Positions 32,779-43,426 of a stretch of DNA of 64,000 nucleotides are shown piece by piece (positions within the stretch are counted from its first letter, which is position 1; the number at the start of each line of letters is the position of its first letter). The notes beneath the pieces are model-generated. The model was given only the letters and a program-made list of their open reading frames with translations. It was not told where the DNA came from and did not search any database. This DNA comes from Hemileia vastatrix (taxonomy: Eukaryota > Basidiomycota > Pucciniomycetes > Pucciniales > Zaghouaniaceae): assembly GCA_030280995.1 (NCBI GenBank), contig JASXTE010000007.1:14880501-14944500 (forward strand). The letters are read 5' to 3'. A program made the position numbers and the translations under genes.

Positions 32779-33789
32779 GCCACACTGGTGCTGGGGGGGA
32801 AGTGTGATCTTTTAGAAAGAAAGATCCAAAAACTGATTTTCCAGTGAATTACAATGCATGTTTTTTGGATCAGTGATTTTTCCAAGAGTATGGCAAATAT
32901 TTTGATGAAGCATTTGCGCCAACTTCTAATTTCACTTCTCTTTACCTCATCTTTACTCAGTCTGAATTTTTAAATAGCACCTGCATTCTTTTGATGTATT
33001 TTCTGCTTATTTGAATGCACAAATTGATGAAGATATCTTTATTTAAAAATCTTATGGCTTCTCAACTGGAGAAAAAGGGAAATTCTATAAATTAAATAAG
33101 GTCTTTTACAGTACAAAGCAAGCTTCTTGCATTTGGTGGAAATATATTTCTTCCAAATTGTGTAATTTAGGCTACCTACCATCTATGTTTGACTCATCTG
33201 TTTATGTTTTAACTAATGAATCAGACAAATATGTGGTGTGGCTTAATGTTTATTATGGGATTGTTGCATCATCTTCTCTACAATCCCTAAATACTTTTAA
33301 ACATGATTTACATGCATGTGTAGATATTAAATTTCAAGAAAGTGTTGACCATATTGTTGGTTTGAAATTAGAAAAAATACATGAAGGCTTTATTTTATTG
33401 CAGCATTCCCTGACAATAAAGATAATAAGAGAACAAATATTTTTTTCTTACTTTTTCTTTGTCCTTTCCCTCATTTAATTTGTTCTTCTTAATATTTCCT
33501 TTTCATTCAGCTCTCCCTTCTTTTTTAGTAGGTAAATTTTTTTCCCTTATTTTTAATTTGTTTTTCTTATGTAGTTTTGTATTCCTTGAGCCCTCCCATC
33601 TTATTTAGTCTGTAGAAAATTAACTTCCACATTTTCCATGAGTAATACACAGAGTGTTTGTTCAAATTAAGTGGCTTTTCCTCAGCAATGACAAAAACAT
33701 TCACCAATCCATTAGGAGTGAGGCATATTTACATCTGTTGGCCCCTCTAAACACAAGTGAGCTGTTGGAAATCTACTGGATATAGAGGG
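32779..33789 (+). pseudogene. Ty1/copia reverse transcriptase relic, copy A
   Basis: The frame around 33100-33430 matches the C-terminal half of copia RT. KQASCIWWKYI corresponds to the usual KQAxRxWW block. LGYLPSMFDSSVYV and KYVVWLNVYYGIVASS occupy the place of the family's YVDD box, here without the two Asp. DHIVGLKLE and LQHSLTIKII follow. Copy B at 36560-37620 is homologous throughout, including non-coding flanks. Dead element fragment. Confidence 0.72.
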
Positions 33790-35281
33790 TGACAGGCTGA
33801 GGTCAAGCAAAAAGACGTGAACTATCTTTAATGGTCAGTTTTCTAGAAGATTTTAATGGTCCTATATGAATACTGTAGTACAAATCCAATAAGAAAGCTA
33901 TAACTCAATATAAGGGTCTCAGTAATTCTAATCTCACTAATTATATATGTCTTACAATCTTTATAGTGGGTAGAAAAATAGATTTAACAAATTCAGATAC
34001 TATTCAAAGACTTTATAAGTACTATTTATATGTTATGTAATTTTATTGGTTATATGTTTAAATTGTAATAATAAAGAATGTAGAAAACAAGACCTAAAAC
34101 CTCCTCCTTTAATACACAATAAGTTCCCCAATGAATCTCTTGATTTACTAGTACAATATACAATTAATGACGCCTCCATCCAACTAATAGATTTTTCCAT
34201 CAACATCCCTAGTGACCCATAACATAATTAGAAGAAAAACTCCCACCAAAATCCTGGAATAATAGGGAAAATCCATCAAAATTAACGAATAAGTAAAAAA
34301 TAGAGTATATGCATATTATACATTAATATAAAAGACTAAAGAAGGAAAATTAAGTTTAATAAGAGCTAAATAATAAGGGGAGTTCACTGTATAAATGATG
34401 GGGATAATATTGACATTAAACTACGTGAAATTCCCATTCAAAAATGACCAAAATTGACTGAGAAACCACTTAGAAACCCAAAAAAGGGCATGAGATGTGG
34501 GGTAACTACATGCAGTCCTTGGCAGGCACTAGCACAGGTAAATCCTTGACTAATTTTAGGCCAATTTAAGCATGGTAGTGAAATAGAGCGCCAAGAGTGA
34601 GGTTATTAATGAAATTAGTGTATATAAAAAGGGTTAATGCATTATTAATTAAGCTAGGACACTAAATAAGCACCTGTTGCCAATTTTAGTGTGTTTCCCC
34701 ACAGTGGGCCTAGAATGTGGGGTAATTATTGTTTGAAAAAGCTAACTTTGCTAAAAATGAAGCTATTCACACAGGAAAAATGCAGGCAGTATGTTGCCAG
34801 TACACAGAAGCCATTTCTGGCATAAAAACACCAAATTTAAAAGGTGTTATTTTTATGCATTTAGGTAGCCAAATCAATAGTCCTAAATGAGAAAAATTGA
34901 ACTGTCAAAGCGCATTTTTAATATTCTTAAATTTATAGCGCATATAATCAACTTTAAAGTGAAATAAAGCGCATTTCATGTTTTTAGCATAAAACAATGA
35001 AAATAACAGCTTTAAGTATACTTAAAAATTATGTAGCCTTATAATTAAGGTTCTAAAGGTTACCCTAACATATTTAAACTTAATATTAAGTACATAAGAC
35101 TTATAAAAGGTGGATATATGCGTGTATATAAGGTGTTATAATGGCATTTTTTGTGTATTATTATAATTTTACATATGTATACTGTTTGTGTACTCTCATT
35201 TATTGTTCCCATGTATAGTTCATGTGTTTAACATAACTTATAAGTAATTTTTACTCAGTCCTGGGGATATAAAGGCTGACA
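33790..35281 (-). repeat. Gyp4-type LTR, uninterrupted copy
   Basis: 1492 bp; on the minus strand it starts TGTCAGCCTTTATATCCCC and ends CAGCCTGTCA. Homologous to 11366-11555 plus 20738-22048, and it retains the sequence into which Gyp1-d inserted elsewhere (33949-33960). To the right, 35282-35322 on the minus strand is CATTTTTTTATTGTTTTTTT and a purine-rich GGGTGGGCGAG, like a polypurine tract, so this is a 3' LTR. It interrupts copia copy A. Confidence 0.78.
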
Positions 35282-35322
35282 CTCGCCCACCCAAAAAAAA
35301 CAATAAAAAAATGATAAGTTAC
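35282..35322 (-). other. Polypurine tract and UTR remnant next to the Gyp4-type LTR
   Basis: The minus-strand sequence resembles the Gyp1 3' UTR and polypurine tract before an LTR. The rest of the element is missing. Confidence 0.5.
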
Positions 35323-35364
35323 ACATTTTCTTTATTTATTTGTAATTATTCAGGTATTCAGATT

Positions 35365-35812
35365 AATTCAAGTTATAGGGTGTTATAATGGAATATATTG
35401 TATTTTATAATAAGTTTTACTAATTTATACAACTTTTTTACTTTAATTTATTGTTCCCATTTATATTCCATGTTTTTAACATAACTTATAAGTACTTTTT
35501 ACCCAGTCTTGGGATATCCAGGCTGGAAGTTGCCTTACTGTAAGAAGAATTAAAGAAAGGTGGAAAAACCTGAGAAAACCCTGTTCCTCTAAGTAAATAA
35601 AGAGTTCAGAGTTTACTAGTCTCAATTTATTCTTTATAATAATATTTTTTTCTATCAGTTTCTTTAAAATCTTTATGATGTATAATCTGTGTTCTTTAAG
35701 TTAAAATAAAGAAATACAACAAAAAGTTGTACTGAAAAAAGTCATTTAAATGATTGAATTTATATTTTCTATAAAGATATTATTTTTGTGAGAAGCTCTT
35801 AAAATAGAGTCC
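35365..35812. repeat. Duplicated Gyp4 LTR edge plus block R, copy 2
   Basis: 35365-35528 repeats the right edge of the Gyp4 LTR (as at 21893-22048). 35529-35812 repeats block R (22049-22332). The pair moved as one unit. Confidence 0.72.
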
Positions 35813-36559
35813 CTAGATTTGATAACTTTCTAATGATAAATTATAAGTATATCTTTATGAGTTGTTGGGTAATATTTATGAAGAGTTATAAAAAAATAAT
35901 ATATTTTTATAGGTATTTTAAATTGTGAAATATTATGTTAAAATGATGGTGGTTATTTATAATTATTCTCTAATATTTTTCCCTTCTCATGAATAATTTG
36001 GCTTCTACAGCCTTTATATGCCTACTCTAGTCACATGTCCCTTTTTCCCTTCCAGAGTCTGTCTGGAGTTTTTCTGTATTTCATACAGAGTTCTCATGGA
36101 CTTATCTGGAAATTGTGCCAATTTCTGGAATCATGTAGGACCTTAAAGCCTTAATAAAAATCTGCAAAAAACAAAGGTATCAGGGTTAAAGCTGGAGAAC
36201 ATCTCACACAACTTTGGTAGCCTGCACAACCCTATTCACTGAGCTAAAAATTATCAAAGTCAAGTAAAATATCAAAAATCAAAAATAATAAAAAGTAATT
36301 AATAAGATAATTAAAAATATAAAAAAAGGTTCCAAAGTTTCTTGAGACTCCTTAATCTCATTTCCATTTATTTATAAACTTACATCAGCATTTCTTGACT
36401 GTTAAATAAATATTTGATCTTGAAACAATTATTAGACCAATTTTTGCAAAAAACCCCAACTATTTTATTTATATTAAAAAAATTTTAAATTAAAATAACC
36501 CTTCCGATCTCTATAATAAGCAACCCAAAAAAAATTAAACAATTTTTAAGTGTCATAAT
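35813..36559. other. AT-rich sequence without recognised gene
   Basis: No coding frame. A minus-strand stretch near 36170-36255 contains TTAGCTCAGTGAATAGG, resembling a tRNA A box; see findings. Confidence 0.5.
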
Positions 36560-37620
36560 GAACTTTCATGTCACACTGGTGCTGGGGGGGGGGGAGGTGT
36601 GTTCTGTCAGAAAGAAAGATTCAAAAACTGATTTGCCTGTGAATTAAAATGCATGTTTTTTGGATCAGAGATTTTGCCAAGAATATGGCAAATATTTTGA
36701 TAAAACCTTTGCGCCAACTTCTAATTTCACTTCTTTTCATCTTATCTTTACTCTGGCTGCATTTTTAAATAGAACCTGCATTCTTTTGATGTAATTTCTG
36801 TTTATTTGAATGCACAAATTGATGAAGATATCTTTATTTAAAAACCTTATGGCTTCTCAACTGGAGAAAAAGGGAAATTCTATAAATTAAATAAGGTCTT
36901 TTACAGTACAAAGCAAGATTCTTGCATTTGGTGGAAATATATTTCTTCCAAATTGTGTAATTTAGGCTACCTACCATCTATGTTTGACTCATCTGTTTAT
37001 GTTTTAACTAAAGAATTAGACAAATATGTGGTGTGGCTCCATGTTTATATTGAGATTGTTGCATCATCTTCTCTACAATCCCTAAATACTTTCAAACATG
37101 ACTTACATGCATGTGTAGATATTAAATTGCAAGAAAGTGTTGACCATATTGTTGGTTTGAAAGTAGAAAAAATACATGAAGGCTTTATTTTATTGCAGAA
37201 TTCCCTGACAAAAAAGATAATAAGAGAGCAAATATTTTTTTTTATTCTCTGTAATTTTTTTCTTTCTTTTTTTTTCCTTTGCCTCTCCCTTTTTTCTACT
37301 AGATTTACTTTTTTTTTCTTACTATTTCCTTTTCCTTCAGCTCTCCCTTCTTTTTTAGTAGGTAAATTTTTTCTCTTATTTTTAATTTGTTTTTCTTACT
37401 TATTTTTGTATTCCTTAAGCCCTCCCATCTCATTTAGTCTTTAAAAAATTAACTTCCACATTTTCCATGAGTAACACACAGAGTGTTTGTTTAAATTAAG
37501 TAGTTTTTCCTCAGCCATGAAGAAAAAATTTCCCAATCCATTAGGAGTGAGGCATATTTATGTCTGTTGGCCCCTCTAAACAAAAGTGAACTGTGGGAAA
37601 TCTACTGGCCATAGAGGGCC
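36560..37620 (+). pseudogene. Ty1/copia reverse transcriptase relic, copy B
   Basis: Homologous to 32779-33789 over its full length (CACACTGGTGCTGGGGG onward). The frame 36890-37210 carries the same RT C-terminal motifs; KYVVWLHVYIEIVASS lacks the YVDD acids. The downstream T-rich stretch is non-coding. Copy B continues past the point where copy A is broken by an LTR. Confidence 0.72.
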
Positions 37621-38290
37621 TCCTTGTGATATATAAGGAGAGTTGTTCTCCAGATGATTCCCTCCTCATACCATATAATTATAACATTATATTCACTGTG
37701 CAAAAAATGGTGTCATGTTTTAACTTTGGGTTTCAATGTCCCACATTTTAAAAGTGACTTCATGTGTGGTTCTAAAGTGTGACAAATGTTCTTGCACATT
37801 TCACTCACATGTCTTGCATGGTGACTCACAAGGCACCCTAAGGCATATAATCTGCACACTTTTTCTATTTTGTGCTTTACTTTTTATGCAGTAGCTTAAT
37901 GTTACACATTATGTTTGATGAATTTCAATCTTAAAATAAGATCATTAGAAACTCTACCTTGTGATAATTCTTCTTAGAGACACCACCATAAAATATTGAC
38001 CTATGGGAAGATGTATGTACCTAGATAATTTTTAAAAGGGAATTAACCCTTTAGTTTTTCTTGAAAAATTCCCATAATATCTTTGTTAAGTTTTCATTCC
38101 ATCTCAAGTCCACAAGGCCCAGAAATTTGTGTAACACATGAACTACCATGAGAATATATTGATATTTCATAATTCTTCTAAAATATAACACATGGAATGG
38201 GTTAAATTTTAGGTATGCATTTACATTCATCAAATGCTTTTGGATTTTGTGAACTAAGAGAATAAATATAATATGATCTCTCTTGATTTT
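37621..38290. other. Unassigned AT-rich sequence
   Basis: No transposon similarity within the window and no substantial frame. It could be the 5' part or intron sequence of the decayed gene that follows. Confidence 0.45.
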
Positions 38291-38791
38291 CCATTCTTAA
38301 CAGCCCAATAATATGAATTCATCTAGTAACAATGGTAGGAATAATAATTGTTTAATTTCTTTATTTTTTCCACTAGCTTCACTGACTGCTTGTAAAATAA
38401 TAAATATTATATATTTTTAGATCATTTTAAACTTCTTGAAGAGGAGAATAATAGAATTAAAGCTGAAGTAGAATCCCTCAAAACTCTTTTCCAAGGTTTT
38501 TCTGTGAATTCAGGATCATCAGAAAGCTCTTTGAAAGCTGAAAAAAATTCTATGAGTCTAAAAAAATTAAAGACAATGATAAGGCATAAAATGATCTGGA
38601 GACTTTAGATATTGATCATATTAGTTAAAATTTATTAGTAAGATTTTTTAATTAATCTCATTATATATTTATTACTGATCCTTGATAATATGATACAGGA
38701 AAGTTGCTATGAATTAGACCACTTCTTAATGAAAAGTCCAACTGCAAAATCATCAGAACCTCTTCTACCATCAGTTGAGGAAAGCTGCTAA
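38291..38791 (+). pseudogene. Possible host gene 3' end with coiled coil, decayed
   Basis: Three exon-like blocks. A short block starts near 38304 after CTTAACAG. A second at 38421-38637 reads DHFKLLEEENNRIKAEVES, a strongly heptad-like helix, then a Ser-rich segment with a frameshift. A third at 38699-38791 ends VEESC-stop. The intron 38638-38698 (61 nt, GTAAGA, TTACTGAT, ACAG) joins them in phase. Internal stops at about 38591 and 38625 suggest decay. The helix recalls a leucine-zipper tail but no basic region is seen, so function is not assigned. Confidence 0.38.
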
Positions 38792-38809
38792 ATTGAAGGA
38801 CATTATAGC

Positions 38810-40018
38810 TTTCAGCCAGTCTATCTCAGGAGCACAGTAATTTATATAATAATTTACTGAAATCATGTAAGGGAATAACACTATGTAGTTACAATAAATT
38901 ATTTTACAATAAAATTATAAATATTTTATGAATAAATAGTTACTATATTTATTTTTATCATTAAATAAGCTTTATTATATAGATTAATATTATATTCTAT
39001 AAAAACATGGCACCCTTCTATGTATTTAATATTTCCAAAAAAGTAGTTTACTTATAATATTATAAGCTTAATTATATTTAACTTATAATGGAATTACAAT
39101 TTAATTTATGTAACTTATATATTAAGTTCAATTCATCATATAATTTTATTGAAAAATATTGGGCGCTTTTTTGACCCTTAATTGAGTCAATAGAATGAGT
39201 AAATAATTTAAAATACATATTTAATATTTTAATATTAAATTCTCACTTTAAGTAAGTTACAATTAAATTAATTACTTGTTTCAATTAAATTAATTACTGA
39301 AAGTAGTTTTAACAATTAATTAATTTCTCTTTATAATTGAACTAAATTGATTATATAAAATTTTGTGTGAAAATAATTCTAGTTGTTTTAAATTAAAACC
39401 TTTACATCTTAGTATACTACTTGTTTAGGATATTTTTCTCACAATTCTCATGTCCTCATTCTTATTTAGTTATTCATCACTTTTTTAGAGTTTTTAATAT
39501 GGAAGAGTTTTTAATCTATTCACAGGTTTAATTTTTTCATTTTTTCTCCCTCAACATGTATGTTTCAATTTAGTTCTTTTGGTCTTTTGTTTCACATACT
39601 ATCATTTTTTATATACATTTGAAGCGCCTCAGAATGTATTCTTGCCTATAAAAGGTCTTGTAATTCCTCTTTTTTATATATCACTTATTATACTCATACT
39701 TTATTTTTATTTAAATATCACACAAATTATTACTATTATTATTAGTCTCATAATTTTAATATAAATATTAATAAATTTCAAGGTTTCTATAAGTCTATTA
39801 ATAATAATAATTGATTGACACGCATTGAGAACAAACTTAAAAAATTATTAAATATCAATTAAATCCACTACAGTGTCATTACTCATAAGATATCATTGTA
39901 TTACTCTCCATAAATCTAATTAACACCTAATATTCAATTACTACCTACAAATTAATCTTCCTATTCTATATCATCTTTTATCTTCCTATTCCTATTTCTT
40001 CTAGAAGACCCACTGATA
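38810..40018 (+). repeat. 5' LTR of Gyp1-g
   Basis: Starts TTTCAGCCAG (degraded TGTCAGCC), ends CACTGATA; 1209 bp. U3 motif TTTGACCCTTAATTGAGTC near 39171 and TATAAAA at 39647-39653. Confidence 0.82.
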
Positions 40019-40293
40019 ATTGGGGACCTTTCCGAAAGACAACAATGTTACACCTTTTTGCGACGAATGACACTGCGCACGGGCCACCTAAGCAAAAAAG
40101 CAAAAATTTGCTGCAACTGTGTTTGTAACTTGGGTTCAAACTGTCAGATTTATAATATATTAAATAATATATACTTTTGAAGTGATTTCTTGGTCACTAT
40201 AGTAAGTTAACCTTTGCACCTCTCACTTATATTATTTAATTTTTATTGCAATAACAGTGATTATGGCTTAATTGCTGATTCACTGAGTGTAAG
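40019..40293 (+). other. Primer-binding region and leader start of Gyp1-g
   Basis: ATTGGGGACCTTTCCG at 40019-40034, then a leader closely similar to 12691-12965 of Gyp1-d. It stops at 40293 exactly where Gyp1-f begins and resumes at 48152. Confidence 0.75.
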
Positions 40294-40619
40294 TGTCAGC
40301 CAGGCTACTAGACTTATCCAGTAAAATAATTAATTATTTTACTGAGATTAAGCCACGCCTTTTTGAATCCTTATTAGTAATTAATTATTTATTCCCTACT
40401 TATGTATTACTTACAACTAACTAGCTAAGTGCACTAATTAATTTAAATAATTAATGAAAGTAAGTAATTGTCCCATATATTTTTACTCCCTAACACTGTG
40501 CTCAATAATAAAGATGAGTGGGAATATAAATAATATTAAAATATAATAAAAATCTTAACCATTAAAAATCCTCGTATAAACCTCGAATAAATCTTCTAGA
40601 CCAAAAGGACCCATTGAAA
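40294..40619 (+). repeat. 5' LTR of Gyp1-f, internally deleted
   Basis: The first ~270 bp and last ~50 bp match the 3' LTR. The ~485 bp between, including the TATA region, is absent. The deletion joins AAAAATCTT to AACCATT. Confidence 0.9.
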
Positions 40620-41506
40620 ATTGGGAACCTTTCCGAATTATCGACAGTGCAGCGTTAATTGAGGCCTAATCGAAGGGACCATTGGTTTACGAGTACCTGT
40701 AAAGGACGAGAGAGGCGAGAAAACAACGAACATCATACGTCACGTGACAAAAGTTTTTGCTGCGAACGGGAATCGAACTGCGCTCCAAAACTTAAGTTCA
40801 TATACTGACTAAACGTCATATATATTGTGGTAATTATTGATATTACTATTTGTGGGTTACTCTTCACTCTTCACTTGCTATTTATTTCCTTTTACTCAGC
40901 ACTCTGTAAGTGGCATTAATTTTCTCATTTTACAGGGGGAGGAGTCTGGTAAATTGGAATTTAATTTTTATTATTATATTTTTATTTTTATTTTTCCTGG
41001 TTGACCATAATAGAGCAATAAGTGTTCTTTGTCCCAGAAGTAATAAAATAATTATAATTTTTCAGTTGTCATTTGTCCTGATTAATTTAAATTTTAATTG
41101 TTCCAGTTGACAAATTGTCCTGACAATAATATTTTTTAATTAATAAATAATTCATATTAAATTACTTCAGTTGACCTTGAGTCCTGGTAGTTCAATAAAA
41201 AAAATTTTTTTTAATTAATAAAACTCATATTTGATTACTTCAGTTGACATTAAGTCCTGGTAATTATTTAGTTGATTTAAATCCTGAAAATAATTATTAT
41301 TGATTAATTTTAATTTATTTCTTCAGTTGATTATATTATAATCCTGGTTTTGAAATTATTTTTGAATTAATAAATTAATTTTTAGTTGATTTTTATCCTA
41401 AATATATTTTTATTATTATTTTTATTTTATTTCTGTTAAATAAAATTAAAAATAAAAAACTAATTCATCTTATTGTCTCTCTTCTTCATTTCAGTTAAAG
41501 CTTAAA
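40620..41506 (+). other. Gyp1-f primer-binding site and leader with reiterated motif
   Basis: ATTGGGAACCTTTCCG at 40620-40635. From about 41000 to 41400, seven to eight copies of (A/T)GTTGA(C/T) followed by TCC(C/T/A) occur, spaced roughly 30-75 nt apart in T/A-rich spacers. No coding function is apparent. Confidence 0.65.
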
Positions 41507-42125
41507 ATGAATGACCAAAGTAGTTCTGCTGCACGTGAAGAGGAACTTGTCTTGATTGACTATGATGAGCCTACTTCTGTAAGTTCTCCTTTAAAAAAAA
41601 GAATTTCTCAGATTAATAAATCCTTTCCCCAAACAGGATGTGGAGATGGAAGAAGTGGAGGTCCTAGTAGACAAACCTCAGGATCAGAAGCCCGTGGTAA
41701 ACCCACAAGAAGAACTTCCAAAAGGCTTCAAAATAAAAAAGTTGCCACTGCTTCAAAAAGTAAAGAACCTGTCATCTCACATAAAGGAGTTAAAGGCAGA
41801 AGAATTGAAACTAAAGGCAAAGGTAAATGCTCTGGAAGAGAAGGTGAGAAAAATAGATACCCTCCTTCAAGAGAAGAAGAAACCTCTTCCCCCCAAGAAT
41901 CAACAACAATTGGCTCCCCAGTCCCAGGAGGAGAAGGTGGAACTGGCAAAGTGGCAGTGGGACTGGTTAAACACCCAGTGAGACAACCTGTCTCAAAACC
42001 AGCATCAGTTGACTCAGAAAGGTCTGTCAAGACCCACCCAGGTGAACCCCACACCTCCTCACCCCTATCAAGGAGGCAAAAAAAGAAGGAAGCCAAATAT
42101 GGTCATACCTAGCAAGCCTTGGTAA
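41507..42125 (+). pseudogene. Gyp1-f spliced small ORF, one stop
   Basis: Exon 1 41507-41578 (24 codons), intron 41579-41636 (58 nt, GTAAGT...AAACAG), exon 2 from 41637. Exon 2 carries LPKGFKIKKLPL, a long coiled coil (NLSSHIKELKAEE and onward), KWQWDWLNTQ, PHPYQ, a basic KKRRK and a terminal KPW-stop at 42123-42125. One TGA at 41979-41981 interrupts it. Confidence 0.62.
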
Positions 42126-43426
42126 GCCCCTCTATTGATTCTCAAGTTCCTTTTCTTGTAGCTGATTCTGTTCCTTCAGGTAAATCTGGAAGGGAGGATG
42201 AAACCTTGAGACCTGTAGAGGCTGGGAGTAGTAGAAAAATCACTCATGTATCTAATCCTTTGCTTTTAATTGCTACCTCAATGATTAATCCTGATATGGC
42301 AGTAATTGATGAAACTCTTGACCCTGAGTTTTATGAGAGTCTGGAAAGTTACTCAGCTTCCTTATTGAGAAACACTTCAGATGTAGCAAAGATTAATGAT
42401 GAGTACTTGAGAGATATTATTGCAAAACAGAATCATATTATGTACAATATGCAATTAAATCAGAAGTTTAATGGTTTATTAACTGAGAAAGGGTATCAAT
42501 CCTTAAGGAGTGAATTGCAGAAAGTCTCTGATGATTTGTTTAATCATAACGCAACTCATGAAATGAAGGTTGCTTTGTGGCAAAATATCAAAAATGATTT
42601 GTCTAACTTAAAAGATACTGTATCTATCTATTGTGAAGAACTGGAGATAGATAAGATGAATCTGAAGAGATTGAATGACCATTATTCATCTTTTCAAAAT
42701 AAAAATCAGTTATCTTTTGCAACTATCAATGAGAGTTTATCTAGTCTTCCAAGAATGAAAACAAGACTAACAACCATTGAAGAAAAATTGAATTCATTGT
42801 TGAATGACATTTCTGTGAAGTAACATATAGTGCAGGATGCTCAAATATTACCTGTGGCTAGTTCATCTAAAGTAAAAATTGATCCAGAAATACCTGTTGA
42901 TACCACTGAGTTTCCATCAAAAACTGATGATGCACCAGGATCTTCAACAGAGGGATTGAACAATGAGATTACAGCCCCATTGGAGAAGTTAAAGCTGCTT
43001 CTTACTCAGAAAAAAGCTAGTATTAAGGAAACTCCTTAAAATCAAAAGAATTGGCCAAAACTTGACCAATATCCAACATTTGATGATGATTCTTCTTCTG
43101 ACTGGCAACAATTTATTTGCAGAATTGATAACTTGAAAAACTCTTACAAACTCCCAGATGAGGAAGTTGTGTCTAAGTTGATTTCTTTATTTACCAATGT
43201 AGCCCTTATGTGGTATGAATCTGTCCTATTAGATGGGAATGATTACTCATGGGAAGATTGGAAGAAATTAGTTAGAGCACAATTTGGGGGCTCCAAGTTT
43301 AGGATGGTTCAACAAAGGCAGTATGAGGAAACTAAATATAGTTCTTCTACTGATAAACCTAATGAGTTCTTAATGAAACTTGTTAAAATATTAAGAGCTA
43401 TGGACCCAAAGATGGAGTTTGAGTAA
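41507..43426 (+). pseudogene. Gyp1-f gag, unspliced frame, disrupted
   Basis: Frame open from ATG 41507 with TAG at 42110-42112, then TAA at 42821-42823, 43037-43039 (shared with Gyp1-e) and 43424-43426. The capsid-like region lies near 43050-43330 (WPKLDQYPTFDDD, LMWYESVLLDG, AQFGGSKF). The N-terminal third overlaps the small coiled-coil frame. Confidence 0.85.

Noticed and set aside
32779..37620. CRISPR-like or tandem array structure
   Set aside because: The repeats are two long copies of a copia relic, not short regularly spaced units.
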